Assembly (NCBI GenBank): GCA_036961445.1
Contig: JBALVO010000006.1
Coordinates: forward strand, 10,865 to 74,864
Direction of reading: 5' to 3'
Length of the DNA: 64,000 bases
Source of the DNA: JBALVO01 sp036961445
Lineage (GTDB): Bacteria > Pseudomonadota > Gammaproteobacteria > Pseudomonadales > Halieaceae
The notes under the pieces were generated by a model. The model ran no database searches, was not told the DNA's origin, and was given only the letters and a program-made list of their open reading frames with translations. Shown piece by piece: positions 1 through 9,076 of this stretch; the stretch's first letter is position 1; the number at the start of each line of letters is the position of its first letter. The position numbers were made by a program, and so were the translations under genes.

Positions 1-1078
1 ATTCCCGCACATTGCCCGGCCACTGGTAGGTGGTGATGGCCTGGATGGCGCGTGGTGACAGGCTCATTATATTTTTTCCGAGGCGGTCTGCCTGGGTCTG
101 CAGCATGCGCTCTGCCAGGTGCAGAATATCCTTGCCGCGCTCACGCAGTGACGGCAAAGAGATGCGCAATACGTTAATCCGGTAAAACAGATCCTGGCGG
201 AACAAGCCCTCTGCTGCCAGGCTTTGCAGATTCCGGTGTGTAGCGCAAATCAGGCGAACATTGACCTTGCGTGAATGCACCGAGCCAATGCGGCGGATCT
301 CTCCTTCCTGGATAAAGCGCAATAATCGTGCCTGTGCCTCCATCGGCAGTTCGCCGATCTCGTCCAGAAATAGCGTGCCGCCATCAGCGGCTTCGATTAG
401 CCCCATGCGACTGGCATTGGCACCCGTGAAGGCGCCTTTTTCGTAACCGAACAGTTCAGACTCGATCAGCGTATCGGGAATGGCTGCGCAGTTAACGGAG
501 ATCATGGTGTTGTCGGCACGCAAGCTGTGCTCATGCACGCTGCGCGCCACCAGTTCCTTGCCGGTACCTGTCTCGCCCAACACTAGCACTGTGGAATCTG
601 TGGGCGCCATTTTTTCTATGTGATCAAACAGTGTGAGCATGGCGGGGCAATTGCCCACGATGCCAGTCATGCTGTTCGACTTGTTGGCACGTCTTTCCCG
701 GTCCCTTTGCTGCACCACCCGCGCGGTAGGGTGGTCGGCGATGATACGCTGCACTGCGCTTACCATGTCAGCGTGGTCAAAGGGCTTGGCGATATAGTCC
801 ACCGCACCCATACGCATGGAGTCCACCGCTGAACGCAGGCTGGCATAGCTGGTCATTATCAGCACCGGCACATCACCGGCCTTCTTGATCAGGTCAGTAC
901 CCGGTGCGCCGGGCAGTCGCAGGTCGCTGATAACCAGATCGAAATCGTTCAGGTTGTGGCTGGTCTCGGCCTCGAGTACGGATCCGGCTTCGCTGACCTG
1001 GTATTCGTTGCGCTCCAGCAATCGCCGCAGGGCAGTCCTGATTACCGATTCATCTTCAACGACGAGGATTTTCTGCAT
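1..1078 (-). CDS. cbrB: Sigma-54-dependent response regulator, CbrB-like (C-terminus cut by window edge)
   Basis: About 359 N-terminal residues are visible. A receiver domain comes first, with acidic residues near 8-10 and the likely phospho-acceptor D52 in a SDLRLPG motif. An AAA+ sigma-54 activation domain follows, with Walker A GETGTGKE, the GAFTGA loop that contacts sigma-54, and Walker B GGTLFLDEIGE. The sequence leaves the window at PGNVRE, just before the DNA-binding domain. It lies 88 bp downstream of the CbrA-like kinase on the same strand, so the two should form one two-component system. In Pseudomonas CbrB activates carbon/nitrogen catabolism genes and the small RNA CrcZ; whether that holds here is inference. 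NtrC-family membership is certain; the CbrB name rests on the neighbourhood. Confidence 0.85.
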   Translation of the reverse strand, partial: MQKILVVEDESVIRTALRRLLERNEYQVSEAGSVLEAETSHNLNDFDLVISDLRLPGAPGTDLIKKAGDVPVLIMTSYASLRSAVDSMRMGAVDYIAKPFDHADMVSAVQRIIADHPTARVVQQRDRERRANKSNSMTGIVGNCPAMLTLFDHIEKMAPTDSTVLVLGETGTGKELVARSVHEHSLRADNTMISVNCAAIPDTLIESELFGYEKGAFTGANASRMGLIEAADGGTLFLDEIGELPMEAQARLLRFIQEGEIRRIGSVHSRKVNVRLICATHRNLQSLAAEGLFRQDLFYRINVLRISLPSLRERGKDILHLAERMLQTQADRLGKNIMSLSPRAIQAITTYQWPGNVRE

Positions 1079-1166
1079 GCCGTGTTACCTTTGTGTAGAG
1101 CCTACACAAGATACTCTCACGGCGGGGAATATTCCAGCTTACCAGTGCTGCAAGTGGGGTCTGAGG

Positions 1167-4145
1167 TTACACTTCGAATTCGGAACCATAGCTGGTTTGC
1201 GGTAACTGCAAGGTAAAGCGAGTACCCGGGTTACTTTCCTGGGTTAGCGGGCTGGTAAGCTGCACGGAGCCGTTCATGTCATCCATAATGCTGAACACCA
1301 GGGCCAGCCCCAGACCGGTTCCTGCGCCGGGATCCTTGGTGCTATAAAAAGGTTCAAACACCCGACTTTGTAATTCAGCGGGGATCCCGCGCCCGTTGTC
1401 TTCCACCTCGATAATCACCTGCTCGCCATCATGCTGCGCGGCAATGTGTACCTGGCCAAAGTCGTCGCAGGCGTCTCTGGCATTACCCAGCAGATTAACA
1501 AATACCTGCAACAGTCGTTGTGCATCTGCCAGTACTACCAACTCTCGATCACAATAATTGCTGAACTGTATCGGCCTGGCCTCATGATCAAGGGCCAGCA
1601 GGTGGATGGCTTCGTCCACACAATCGGCCAGGTTTGTCGGCGTCAACCTGATGTCGCCCGCGCCGGAACCGGTATGGGAGAAGTTCACTAACGACTCCAC
1701 GATTCGTGTGACCCGATCGGTTTGTTTGAGAATATCCTGGGCCATGTAGCGGATTTCTTCGGGGTCGGTTTCGTACTCCAGGTTTTGCGCCAGGCAGGCA
1801 ATACCGGTAACCGGGTTGCCAATCTCGTGTGCTACGCCTGCGGCCAGGCGCCCTATAGAGGCCAGGCGTTCAGTGTGTAATAGCTCACTTTCCAGCAACT
1901 CCAGATCGGTAATATCCTCTACCAGAATGATGGTGTCATCGGGACTGCGAGTGCTGGCGTCTTCAGGCGTCGTCTTATGCAGGCTTATCCAGCGGGATGG
2001 GTCGGATTCCAGGGGCACTTCCGTTTTGAGAATAGTGTCGGCTTCGCCGTGTTGGAAATCACTGATGATCTGGCGCCAGGGTTCGGGGATCGAAGTCAAT
2101 AACGAGCCCAGTGTGTCGCGGGGCGCGATGCCGGTAAGGTGCTGCATTGCGCGATTCCACATCAGCAGTTCACCATCGCGACTGATGGAGCACACGCCGA
2201 TCGGCAACTTGTCCAGTGTCTCCCGGTGATGCCGGCGCAGGTTGTCCAGATCTGCCGCCAGTCCGGTAAAATGCATCTGCGCTTTATCCAGGTCGCGCTC
2301 GATGAGGTGAATGTCATCACTGTCGCCTTGTACGCCTGGCTCAAATGGGATGCAGCGCTCCACAATACTGTGTGCCACAGCCGGGCCCAGCAGACCGGAC
2401 AGGTTCGCTTCAATGCGGCTACGTAGCCTGCGCAATGCGTAAGGCCGGTTTTCGTTAGTAGAAAACTGCAATTCCCCCAGGGCAAGCTCCACCTCAGATT
2501 GTGCGGTGCGTTCGCCCAGGGCGGTGGCCAGGTGCGCGCTAAAATCACTGGCGCGGTGCAGGGACAGCGTCCTGCGTGTCGGCCGAGCCAGGTCGTCCAT
2601 GGAGCAGATCTCCGCTGCGATTTTCTCGTCACTGGAGGTGCGTGTCATTACCGAAACTACTACGAACAATCCGGTATTCAACGCCAGTGAGACCATTGTG
2701 GCCCCCGGCCAAATGCTATCGCTGTTACCGAATAGAGCGTGGTATAGCTGGCTTAGCAAATGCGGGTGATAATCCGCTGCCAACGGCAGTAGCATGGAGA
2801 AAAACCAGATGGACAGACCGCCGGCGAGTCCGACCAGTAGCCCTTTGCGATTGGCATTGGGCCAGTATGGCGTGGCAATGATGCCGGGAAGAAACTGCAA
2901 GGTTCCAGTAAATGCCACCAGTGCTAACTGCGTCAGGCTTTGTTTGCCGCTGAGTGTGGCAAAGAAGATATAGCCAGCCAGGATAAGAATTGCGATGAGG
3001 GAGCGGCGCAACCATTTGAGTTGTGAGTATATGTTCTGGTCGCCGTCAATTTTTACCATCCTCCACGGCAGTACCAGATGGTTCAGGCACATATTGGCCA
3101 GCGCCAGGGTGGTGATAATGATGGTAGCACTGGCGGCGGATAAGCCGGCAACAAACGCTGCGGCACTAACCGGTACAGAGTGCAGTGCCATGCCGATAGC
3201 CAGCCCGCTGTAATCCATGGGCAGGTCGTGTCCCAGTTTTAGTCCCGCCCAGGTGACTGGCAGGATGGGGAGGCTCAGCAGTAACAGATACAGCGGTAGT
3301 CCCCAGGTAGCCCCGCGGAGGTTGCGGCTGTCAGTGTTCTCGGCAAATGCCATATGGAAAATGTGAGGCATGCAAACCGCGCCAGCAAAAAACATCAACA
3401 GCAGGGAGCGGGCGGTATCGCCGGCAATGGGGCGTTCAGCGATGCGGCTCATCTGCGGGTTTTGCACCAGCCATTGTTCCAGGTCGCCGAATCCGCCAAA
3501 AACCTGGTAGACCGCCGCCAGCAGCAGTACAAACATGGCGCCGAGTTTTACCAGGGATTCAAAAGCAATAGCGGTAACCAGGCCGGTATTGCGATACTGC
3601 GAGGACACATGCCGGGTACCAAACAGAATCGAAAATACGATAATAATGATACAAAAAAGCTGCGCCAGCCTGTCGTGCCTGGCTTCGCCGGCCAGCAGGC
3701 CCTGGCCGGCAAGAATATGGATGCTGTCAGCCACCGCCTGGATCTGCAGCGCCAGCAGGGGTAGCAGCGTAATGCACATGGCTACCGTGATCGCCGCTCC
3801 GACCCAGCTGCTGCGAAAACGGAATGTCAGTACATCTGCAAGCGAGGCCAGTTGATAAACCCGACACAGTCGCAGTAGGGGCAGCAACAATAATGTCGCC
3901 ATGACGAACATTAACACGACGCCCAGGTAGTACAGGATGAAGTTGTAACCGTACTGGTGAGCCAGCTCGATGACACCGTTGCTGGCCATAGCGCCGGCGA
4001 AGACGCCCAGTGATAGCACGTAGGTCGCGGGGTGATTAGTGATACGTTCAGGGATGATGCCGCGGTCTGCCAGGTAGGCGACAGTAAACAGGCCGGTCAG
4101 GTAAGCGATAATAAAAACCAGTATCTGGGTCAGGCTAAAGCTCAT
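1167..4145 (-). CDS. cbrA: CbrA-like sensor: SLC5 transporter domain fused to PAS/histidine kinase
   Basis: This 992-residue protein starts with a long sodium:solute symporter-like (SLC5) membrane domain, roughly residues 1-500 with about a dozen helices. A linker of about 100 residues matches the place of the STAC domain of this family. A PAS domain follows at about 640-750. The kinase core has phospho-acceptor H773 in GVAHEIGNP, an N box (NLLGNARDAC) and glycine-rich boxes DNGRGIP and GTGLGLALV. In Pseudomonas, CbrA joins histidine uptake or sensing to control of CbrB. The ATG overlaps the stop of the small upstream gene by 11 bp, and the regulator gene follows at once, as in the cbrX-cbrA-cbrB arrangement. 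The ligand cannot be read from the sequence. Confidence 0.9.
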   Translation of the reverse strand: MSFSLTQILVFIIAYLTGLFTVAYLADRGIIPERITNHPATYVLSLGVFAGAMASNGVIELAHQYGYNFILYYLGVVLMFVMATLLLLPLLRLCRVYQLASLADVLTFRFRSSWVGAAITVAMCITLLPLLALQIQAVADSIHILAGQGLLAGEARHDRLAQLFCIIIIVFSILFGTRHVSSQYRNTGLVTAIAFESLVKLGAMFVLLLAAVYQVFGGFGDLEQWLVQNPQMSRIAERPIAGDTARSLLLMFFAGAVCMPHIFHMAFAENTDSRNLRGATWGLPLYLLLLSLPILPVTWAGLKLGHDLPMDYSGLAIGMALHSVPVSAAAFVAGLSAASATIIITTLALANMCLNHLVLPWRMVKIDGDQNIYSQLKWLRRSLIAILILAGYIFFATLSGKQSLTQLALVAFTGTLQFLPGIIATPYWPNANRKGLLVGLAGGLSIWFFSMLLPLAADYHPHLLSQLYHALFGNSDSIWPGATMVSLALNTGLFVVVSVMTRTSSDEKIAAEICSMDDLARPTRRTLSLHRASDFSAHLATALGERTAQSEVELALGELQFSTNENRPYALRRLRSRIEANLSGLLGPAVAHSIVERCIPFEPGVQGDSDDIHLIERDLDKAQMHFTGLAADLDNLRRHHRETLDKLPIGVCSISRDGELLMWNRAMQHLTGIAPRDTLGSLLTSIPEPWRQIISDFQHGEADTILKTEVPLESDPSRWISLHKTTPEDASTRSPDDTIILVEDITDLELLESELLHTERLASIGRLAAGVAHEIGNPVTGIACLAQNLEYETDPEEIRYMAQDILKQTDRVTRIVESLVNFSHTGSGAGDIRLTPTNLADCVDEAIHLLALDHEARPIQFSNYCDRELVVLADAQRLLQVFVNLLGNARDACDDFGQVHIAAQHDGEQVIIEVEDNGRGIPAELQSRVFEPFYSTKDPGAGTGLGLALVFSIMDDMNGSVQLTSPLTQESNPGTRFTLQLPQTSYGSEFEV

Positions 4146-4311
4146 CCGGAAACCTCGTGCGCTGGTTCCAGTAGGCAGCCACGATAACTAACAGCCACAG
4201 TTGGTAGGGGCGATACCACGCTGTTTCAGAGCCCACCATCCACCCTTCAATGGTCGGGAAAAAAATAAACACGAAACCAACAACCAGTAGTAGCGCTCGA
4301 TTGATATACAT
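4135..4311 (-). CDS. cbrX: Small membrane protein upstream of cbrA, CbrX-like
   Basis: A 58-residue frame begins at ATG 4309-4311 and ends inside the first codons of the cbrA-like gene (11-bp overlap), which suggests translational coupling. The protein has two hydrophobic stretches (about residues 5-20 and 37-47) separated by a short polar loop, with a basic/polar tail. Position, size and overlap match cbrX, the small gene that precedes cbrA in Pseudomonas. I base the name on context and general character, not on an alignment. Its role is unknown to me; a part in assembly or control of the SLC5 sensor is a guess. Confidence 0.6.
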   Translation of the reverse strand: MYINRALLLVVGFVFIFFPTIEGWMVGSETAWYRPYQLWLLVIVAAYWNQRTRFPDEL

Positions 4312-4406
4312 TACGGTGCTATCCCCTGTTAAATGACGTCTTTGTTAATCGACGTCCCGCCGAGCGTGGCAATCGATACTACTGAAGCGGCATCGGCGGG
4401 TAAAGC

Positions 4407-5309
4407 TCACGGGCGGCTTATCAGACTGGATTCGGGGATGGCCTGTTTGCCGGGGATATTCTGTGGCGTCCAGTGCCCACTGGCGAATGCCAGAATCTGT
4501 TCGCTGCTCGCCAGTTCAGGTGGCGGCTGAGCCTGGTGCAAAAACCGCAGTGCGTTGCGCAAGTTGGTGGTGGCTATGTCATCGTTCAGCGCAGGTGCAT
4601 GATTCTGTTTGCTCAATTTTTGGCCCTGGCTGTTGGTGATAACGGGTAAATGGCAATATTCGGGGGTGTTGTAATTCAGTCGTTGCTGCAGAAATATCTG
4701 CCGCGGCGTCGACTCCAGTAAATCGGACCCGCGCACAATATGGCTGATGGACTGATAGGCATCATCAACTACCACGGCCAGCTGGTAGGCGTCCAGGCCG
4801 TCTTTGCGCTTGACCACAAAATCCGTCAGCTGTTCACCCAGGTGGATATCCTGCAAGCCCTGTAGTTGATCCACAAAACAGATCTGGCAGTCAGCGGGTA
4901 CCATAACCCGGGTGGCGCAGGGCATGGTTACAGCGCTCTGGCGCCCCTGGCAGCGCCCCTGGCATGCCCCCCCCGAGCCCAGCTCGGCCCGGGTGCAAGC
5001 GCAATAAAACAGGTGACCTGCTGCCAACAAGTGGCGCAGCGCGCTGTGGTAGGCCTGGGTGCGTGTGCTTTGCCATAGCACTGGTTCATCCCAGTGCAGG
5101 CCGTGGCGTTGCAAGCTATGCAGAATGCGCTGGGCTGCAGTGGGATCTTCCCGCGGCGGATCAAGGTCTTCCATGCGAACCAGCCAGATGCCGCCGCGAG
5201 AGCGGGCATCCAGATAGCTGGCCACAGCGGCGATCAAAGAACCCAGGTGTAATGGTCCGGTAGGTGAGGGCGCGAAACGCCCTCGATAAAGCGCATTGGA
5301 GTTGGGCAC
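4407..5309 (-). CDS. gluQ: Glutamyl-Q tRNA(Asp) synthetase
   Basis: GluQ attaches glutamate to the queuosine base at position 34 of tRNA(Asp). The protein is a shortened class I glutamyl-tRNA synthetase catalytic domain without an anticodon-binding domain. It shows the nucleotide-binding motif FAPSPTGPLHLGSL near the N-terminus, a cysteine cluster (YCACTR, later CQGRC) where the family binds zinc, and a KLSKQ version of the KMSKS loop. I chose the GTG at 5309, giving 300 residues, because the conserved sequence begins just after it and an AGGG lies upstream; longer starts would run into dksA. It follows dksA by about 20 bp, the usual dksA-gluQ pair, so it is probably co-transcribed. Confidence 0.9.
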   Translation of the reverse strand: MPNSNALYRGRFAPSPTGPLHLGSLIAAVASYLDARSRGGIWLVRMEDLDPPREDPTAAQRILHSLQRHGLHWDEPVLWQSTRTQAYHSALRHLLAAGHLFYCACTRAELGSGGACQGRCQGRQSAVTMPCATRVMVPADCQICFVDQLQGLQDIHLGEQLTDFVVKRKDGLDAYQLAVVVDDAYQSISHIVRGSDLLESTPRQIFLQQRLNYNTPEYCHLPVITNSQGQKLSKQNHAPALNDDIATTNLRNALRFLHQAQPPPELASSEQILAFASGHWTPQNIPGKQAIPESSLISRP

Positions 5310-5331
5310 AGCTGGTGCCCTGCCAGGCGGG

Positions 5332-5775
5332 TTAACCCATCTCCTGCCTTTCCTTGATCTCGGCCAGAGTCTTACAGTCGATACACAAGGTGGCGGTAGG
5401 GCGTGCTTCCAAACGTTGGATGCCGATTTCGACACCACAGGCGTCGCAGAAACCGTAGTCGTCCTGTTCTATACGCTCCATAGTGGAGTCAATTTTCTTA
5501 ATCAGCTTGCGCTCGCGGTCTCTTGTGCGCAGTTCCAGGCTGAATTCTTCTTCCTGGGTGGCGCGGTCAGCTGGATCAGGGAAATTCGCCGCTTCGTCTT
5601 TCATATGGCTGACGGTGCGGTCTACTTCCTGCATCAATTCTGATTTCCAGTTGAGCAAGATGACTTTGAAGTGCTCACGTTGTTTCTCATTCATGTACTC
5701 TTCGCCGCGTTTGGGCTTGTAGGGCACGAAGTTTTTGAACTCAACGCTGGCTGCTTTTTTGGCTGCTCGAGGCAT
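5332..5775 (-). CDS. dksA: RNA polymerase-binding transcription factor DksA
   Basis: DksA enters the secondary channel of RNA polymerase and, with ppGpp, adjusts transcription during the stringent response. The product is close to E. coli DksA over nearly all of its length: the GEEYMNEKQREHF start of the coiled-coil region, DRTVSHMKDEAANFPDPADRA with the two tip aspartates of the coiled coil, and a four-cysteine zinc finger (CDACG ... CIDCK). I chose ATG 5775 (147 residues) because a GGGA lies at a good distance upstream; an ATG at 5796 in the same frame would add seven residues. gluQ follows immediately. Confidence 0.95.
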   Translation of the reverse strand: MPRAAKKAASVEFKNFVPYKPKRGEEYMNEKQREHFKVILLNWKSELMQEVDRTVSHMKDEAANFPDPADRATQEEEFSLELRTRDRERKLIKKIDSTMERIEQDDYGFCDACGVEIGIQRLEARPTATLCIDCKTLAEIKERQEMG

Positions 5776-5979
5776 GGTTATTTTCCCATACTGCAAAGGT
5801 AACTAGACAATACTCACAGTTCTTTGGCCGGGGCTATAAAGACGGCCCAAATCCAAGGGCGGAGAAGCTACCAGATAACCCTCGCCCATGCCACTATTTA
5901 ATCACAGTATTTATCGTCGGCTAACACCCTGGAGAAGCCTGTTGTTAGAATACGGCGCTTGCCGGAGCAGGGGATGTCC

Positions 5980-7182
5980 ATGACCGATACATACAAGCCC
6001 AGGGGTTTTGCCCAGAGGGTGGACGATATAGAGCCCTTTCGGGTAGTTGAAGTACTGGCACGCGCCACGCAGCTGGCGGCAGCGGGGCGCGATATAGTGC
6101 ACATGGCCGCAGGGGAGCCGGATTTTGCCACTGCAGCGCCAATTATTGAAGCGGGGCGGGCAGCCCTGGCTCGCGGCGCAACGCATTACTCCCAGGCGGC
6201 CGGCATTCCTGAGCTGCGTGAGGCCCTGTCACGCTTTTATGCCGACCAGTATGGCTTGGATATCTCTCCTGGTCGTATCATGGTGACGCCAGGCGCGTCA
6301 GGTGCGCTGCTGCTGGTTGCGGCTCTGTTGATGAACCCCGGTGATGGCATGTTGATGACTGACCCGGGCTATCCCTGCAATCGTCATTTCCTGCGCCTGG
6401 TAGAGGGCCGGGGGCAGTTGGTGCCGGTAGACGCCAGCAGCAATTTCCAGTTGAACGCCTCACTGGTGGCGGCAAATTGGCAATCCAATACCATTGGCGC
6501 CATGGTGGCCTCCCCGGCCAACCCTACGGGCACGGTGTTAACGCGGGAAGACCTGGTTGCGCTAAGTCAGGAGGTCAGGTCCCGCAACGGTTACCTGGTG
6601 GTTGATGAAATTTATCACGGCTTGTCCTATGAGTCCCCTGCACCGTCGGTGCTGGAGGTCGACCCGGATGCCTTTGTCATTAATAGTTTCTCCAAGTACT
6701 TTGGTATGACCGGTTGGCGCCTGGGCTGGCTGGTGGCACCCCAGGAGGCCGTTGCGGCGATGGAGAAACTGGCCCAGAACCTGTTTATTTCCATGTCGAC
6801 TATGGCCCAGTACGCAGCCCTTGCCGGGTTTGATCCCCAGACCCGGGAGATTCTGGATCAGCGTCGAGATATTTTCCGCCAGCGTCGGGATTACCTGCTG
6901 CCGGCACTGCAGGATCTCGGCTTTATTGTGCCCAGCAAGCCCCAGGGCGCATTTTATATCTATGCCGACGCCAGTCGTTTTACCGGGGACAGTCAGCAAT
7001 TTTGCCTGCAATTGCTCGAAGAACACGGGGTTGCTGTCACCCCCGGGATTGATTTTGGCCACAACCTGGCCAGCCAGTATCTGCGTTTTTCTTACACCAC
7101 GGGTATGGACCGCCTGGAGCTTGCGGTGCAGCGGTTATCCGCGGCGCTGCGCCAGGGTATGGCTGTAAACGATGGAATTTGA
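5980..7182 (+). CDS. Class I PLP-dependent aminotransferase
   Basis: A fold-type I aminotransferase of about 400 residues. Visible family motifs are MAAGEPDF near the N-terminus, SPANPTGT and VVDEIYHGL for PLP contact, the Schiff-base lysine in SFSKYFGMTGWRLGW, and the substrate-binding arginine in YLRFSYT near the C-terminus. The amino-acid substrate cannot be told from these; aspartate/alanine-type activity is usual. ATG 5980 has an AGGGG at a suitable distance; ATG 5974 two codons earlier is also possible. sfsA starts inside its last codons (11-bp overlap), so the two are translationally coupled. The same aminotransferase-sfsA pair stands beside dksA in Pseudomonas. Confidence 0.85.
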   Translation: MTDTYKPRGFAQRVDDIEPFRVVEVLARATQLAAAGRDIVHMAAGEPDFATAAPIIEAGRAALARGATHYSQAAGIPELREALSRFYADQYGLDISPGRIMVTPGASGALLLVAALLMNPGDGMLMTDPGYPCNRHFLRLVEGRGQLVPVDASSNFQLNASLVAANWQSNTIGAMVASPANPTGTVLTREDLVALSQEVRSRNGYLVVDEIYHGLSYESPAPSVLEVDPDAFVINSFSKYFGMTGWRLGWLVAPQEAVAAMEKLAQNLFISMSTMAQYAALAGFDPQTREILDQRRDIFRQRRDYLLPALQDLGFIVPSKPQGAFYIYADASRFTGDSQQFCLQLLEEHGVAVTPGIDFGHNLASQYLRFSYTTGMDRLELAVQRLSAALRQGMAVNDGI

Positions 7183-7885
7183 TGCCTTATTGCCAGGGCG
7201 CTTGTTGCGCCGTTACCAGCGTTTTTTGGCCGATGTTGAATTGCCTGACGGAGAGATTGTCACGGTGCACTGCCCCAATACCGGGGCTATGACTGGCTGC
7301 GCCGAGGCTGGCTCGCGCGTCTGGCTGTCAACCAGTGCGGTAAAAACCCGCAAGTATCCGCATACCTGGGAGTTGGTAGAAACCACCAGCGGCATAGCCT
7401 GTATTCACTCCGCAAAGGCTAACCAGGTGGTGCGTGAAGGGTTTACGCAGGGCCGTATTCCCGGTTTCCAGGCCTACCCGGATATTCAGGCAGAGGTGAA
7501 ATACGGTGACAATAGCCGGGCTGATTTATTGTTGTCGGGCGATAGCGGCAGGGTTTTTGTAGAGGTAAAGTCGGTCACTTTGTACCGCGGGTCAGGCTTG
7601 GGTCAGTTTCCCGATGCGGTGAGTGCGCGCGGCCGTAAACATCTTGAGGCGCTGCAGTCTGTGCTGGGCCCGCAGACTCGCGCAGTGCAGTTTTTCTGCG
7701 TATTTCACAGCGCTATAGAGCACGTTAGTGTGGCCGCCGATATCGATCCTCACTATCGCCTTGCCTTGCAGGAGGCGATGGCGGCGGGGGTTGAGGTAAT
7801 GGCCTGGAAAGCGCAGATCACGCCACAGGGAGTCGACCTGTTAAAGCCTCTGCCGTTTGCCCTGGATCCTCCGGCTACGAGTTAA
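7172..7885 (+). CDS. sfsA: SfsA family protein (sugar fermentation stimulation protein)
   Basis: The 237-residue protein shows the whole SfsA pattern: LPGRLLRRYQRFLADVEL at the N-terminus (an OB-like, nucleic-acid-binding part), HCPNTGAMTGC, then a nuclease-like core with ADLLL...VFVEVKSVTL and FPDAVSARGRKHLEAL. In E. coli SfsA was linked to maltose gene expression and DNA binding; the core resembles PD-(D/E)XK nucleases, but no activity can be claimed. It overlaps the upstream aminotransferase by 11 bp. Its stop codon overlaps, tail to tail, the stop of the Rieske protein on the other strand. Confidence 0.9.
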   Translation: MEFDALLPGRLLRRYQRFLADVELPDGEIVTVHCPNTGAMTGCAEAGSRVWLSTSAVKTRKYPHTWELVETTSGIACIHSAKANQVVREGFTQGRIPGFQAYPDIQAEVKYGDNSRADLLLSGDSGRVFVEVKSVTLYRGSGLGQFPDAVSARGRKHLEALQSVLGPQTRAVQFFCVFHSAIEHVSVAADIDPHYRLALQEAMAAGVEVMAWKAQITPQGVDLLKPLPFALDPPATS

Positions 7886-8196
7886 TCCAGGTAGATATCA
7901 CCATCGCTCAGGGTGAATGCTACAGCCGACAGGCTTTCGCCCTGGCAGGGTCCTGCTACACATTCCCCGGTGTCGGTGATGAATTCGGCCGCATGACGCT
8001 GGCACAGAATCAGCATACCGTCGCCGCTTGTCACAGAGCCTCCTATAGGGTCCAGGGTGTCCTGTGTATGCGGGCACTTGTTTGCATAAAGGAATAATTC
8101 CCCGGCACGCTTTACCACCAGCAGTTCCAGATAGTCCACCTGGATGCTGCTGGAGCTGTTGTTGGCAAAATCCTCGATATTTCCGATTCGACTCAT
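7882..8196 (-). CDS. Rieske-type [2Fe-2S] ferredoxin-like protein
   Basis: A 104-residue protein starting at ATG 8196 (MSRIGNIEDF). It has both halves of the Rieske cluster motif: CPH in NKCPHTQDTL and C-x2-H in CQRHAAEF. No signal peptide, membrane segment or oxygenase domain is present, so it resembles the small soluble ferredoxins such as NirD-like or aromatic dioxygenase ferredoxins. Its redox partner is not evident from the neighbours. A longer frame extends upstream to 8400, but it loses family character and would overlap the divergent peptidase gene. Confidence 0.8.
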   Translation of the reverse strand: MSRIGNIEDFANNSSSSIQVDYLELLVVKRAGELFLYANKCPHTQDTLDPIGGSVTSGDGMLILCQRHAAEFITDTGECVAGPCQGESLSAVAFTLSDGDIYLD

Positions 8197-8297
8197 AGGG
8201 CTTGCTTTGTGGTTGTTCGCTATAGGATAGTCTGGCCAGGGCAGTATTGTGCCGGTTTCGGCACGATGATCAAGTCGCCAGTTACGGAGCATAGTCT

Positions 8298-9011
8298 TTG
8301 ACCAAGCAGTTACGGCCTCAACAATTGACCGGAGTGGATGATTCCCACCTGGTGTCAATGCCCGGAGATCATGCCCTGCAGGACGAAGCGGCGCAGGCAT
8401 TTTACGGTTTGCAGCAGGATGCCCGCTCAGCTGGCTTTGAATTAGCTATCGCCAGCAGTTTCCGCTCCTATGCCCGTCAGCTGCTTATCTGGAATGGCAA
8501 GGCCAGTGGCGTGCGCCCGGTGCACGATGACCTGGGTCAGCCGGTGGTGTTGGCCGCCTTGCCGGGGGTACAGCAACTGCACGCAATATTGCGTTACTCG
8601 GCGATTCCCGGCACCTCCCGTCACCATTGGGGTACTGACCTGGATATCTATGACGCTGCGGTATTACCTGCCGATTACCAACTGCAATTGTCGCCGCCGG
8701 AAGTAGCGCCCGGGGGGCTGTTTGATGCCCTGCATTGTTGGCTGGACGAGCGTATTGCGGCAGGTGAGTCCCGTGGGTTTTACCGGCCCTATGCCAGTGA
8801 CAGGGGTGGGGTGGCGCCCGAGCGCTGGCATTTGAGTTACGCGCCTTTGTCAACCGATTGCGCTGCGCAATTGACCGGTGAGCTGCTTAAAGCATGCTGG
8901 GACTGCGACACCTCAGGTGCCAGCTTATTACTGCGCCGGGAGATCGAGGCAGAGCTGCCGTCGATATTGACGCGCTATGTGGCGGTGGCTGAAGGCTGGT
9001 GTGCAGGCTAA
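8298..9011 (+). CDS. M15 family D-alanyl-D-alanine carboxypeptidase-like protein
   Basis: This 237-residue protein carries the M15B zinc peptidase motifs: SFRSYARQ, the HHWGTDLDIYD segment with a zinc histidine and aspartate, and ERWHLSY with the catalytic glutamate and third zinc ligand. Relatives (VanY/DacY type) remove the terminal D-alanine from peptidoglycan peptides. No signal peptide is visible, so export or a cytoplasmic role is open. The start is a TTG at 8298 preceded by GGAG eight bases upstream; no ATG fits the conserved N-terminal region. Confidence 0.8.
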   Translation: MTKQLRPQQLTGVDDSHLVSMPGDHALQDEAAQAFYGLQQDARSAGFELAIASSFRSYARQLLIWNGKASGVRPVHDDLGQPVVLAALPGVQQLHAILRYSAIPGTSRHHWGTDLDIYDAAVLPADYQLQLSPPEVAPGGLFDALHCWLDERIAAGESRGFYRPYASDRGGVAPERWHLSYAPLSTDCAAQLTGELLKACWDCDTSGASLLLRREIEAELPSILTRYVAVAEGWCAG

Positions 9012-9029
9012 CTGAAGTAACAGTATCCC

Positions 9030-9056
9030 CGCTGGCGCGATGAGCTAGCGCCAGCG
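9030..9056. terminator. 9-bp perfect hairpin between convergent genes
   Basis: CGCTGGCGC and its exact complement pair across a 9-base loop, between the stop of the M15 peptidase gene (9011) and the end of ppa (9077, opposite strand). There is no T-run on either side, so this is a structure in the right place for transcript ends rather than a classical intrinsic terminator. Confidence 0.45.
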
Positions 9057-9076
9057 AGGCAGGTGTACAGAGGCTG

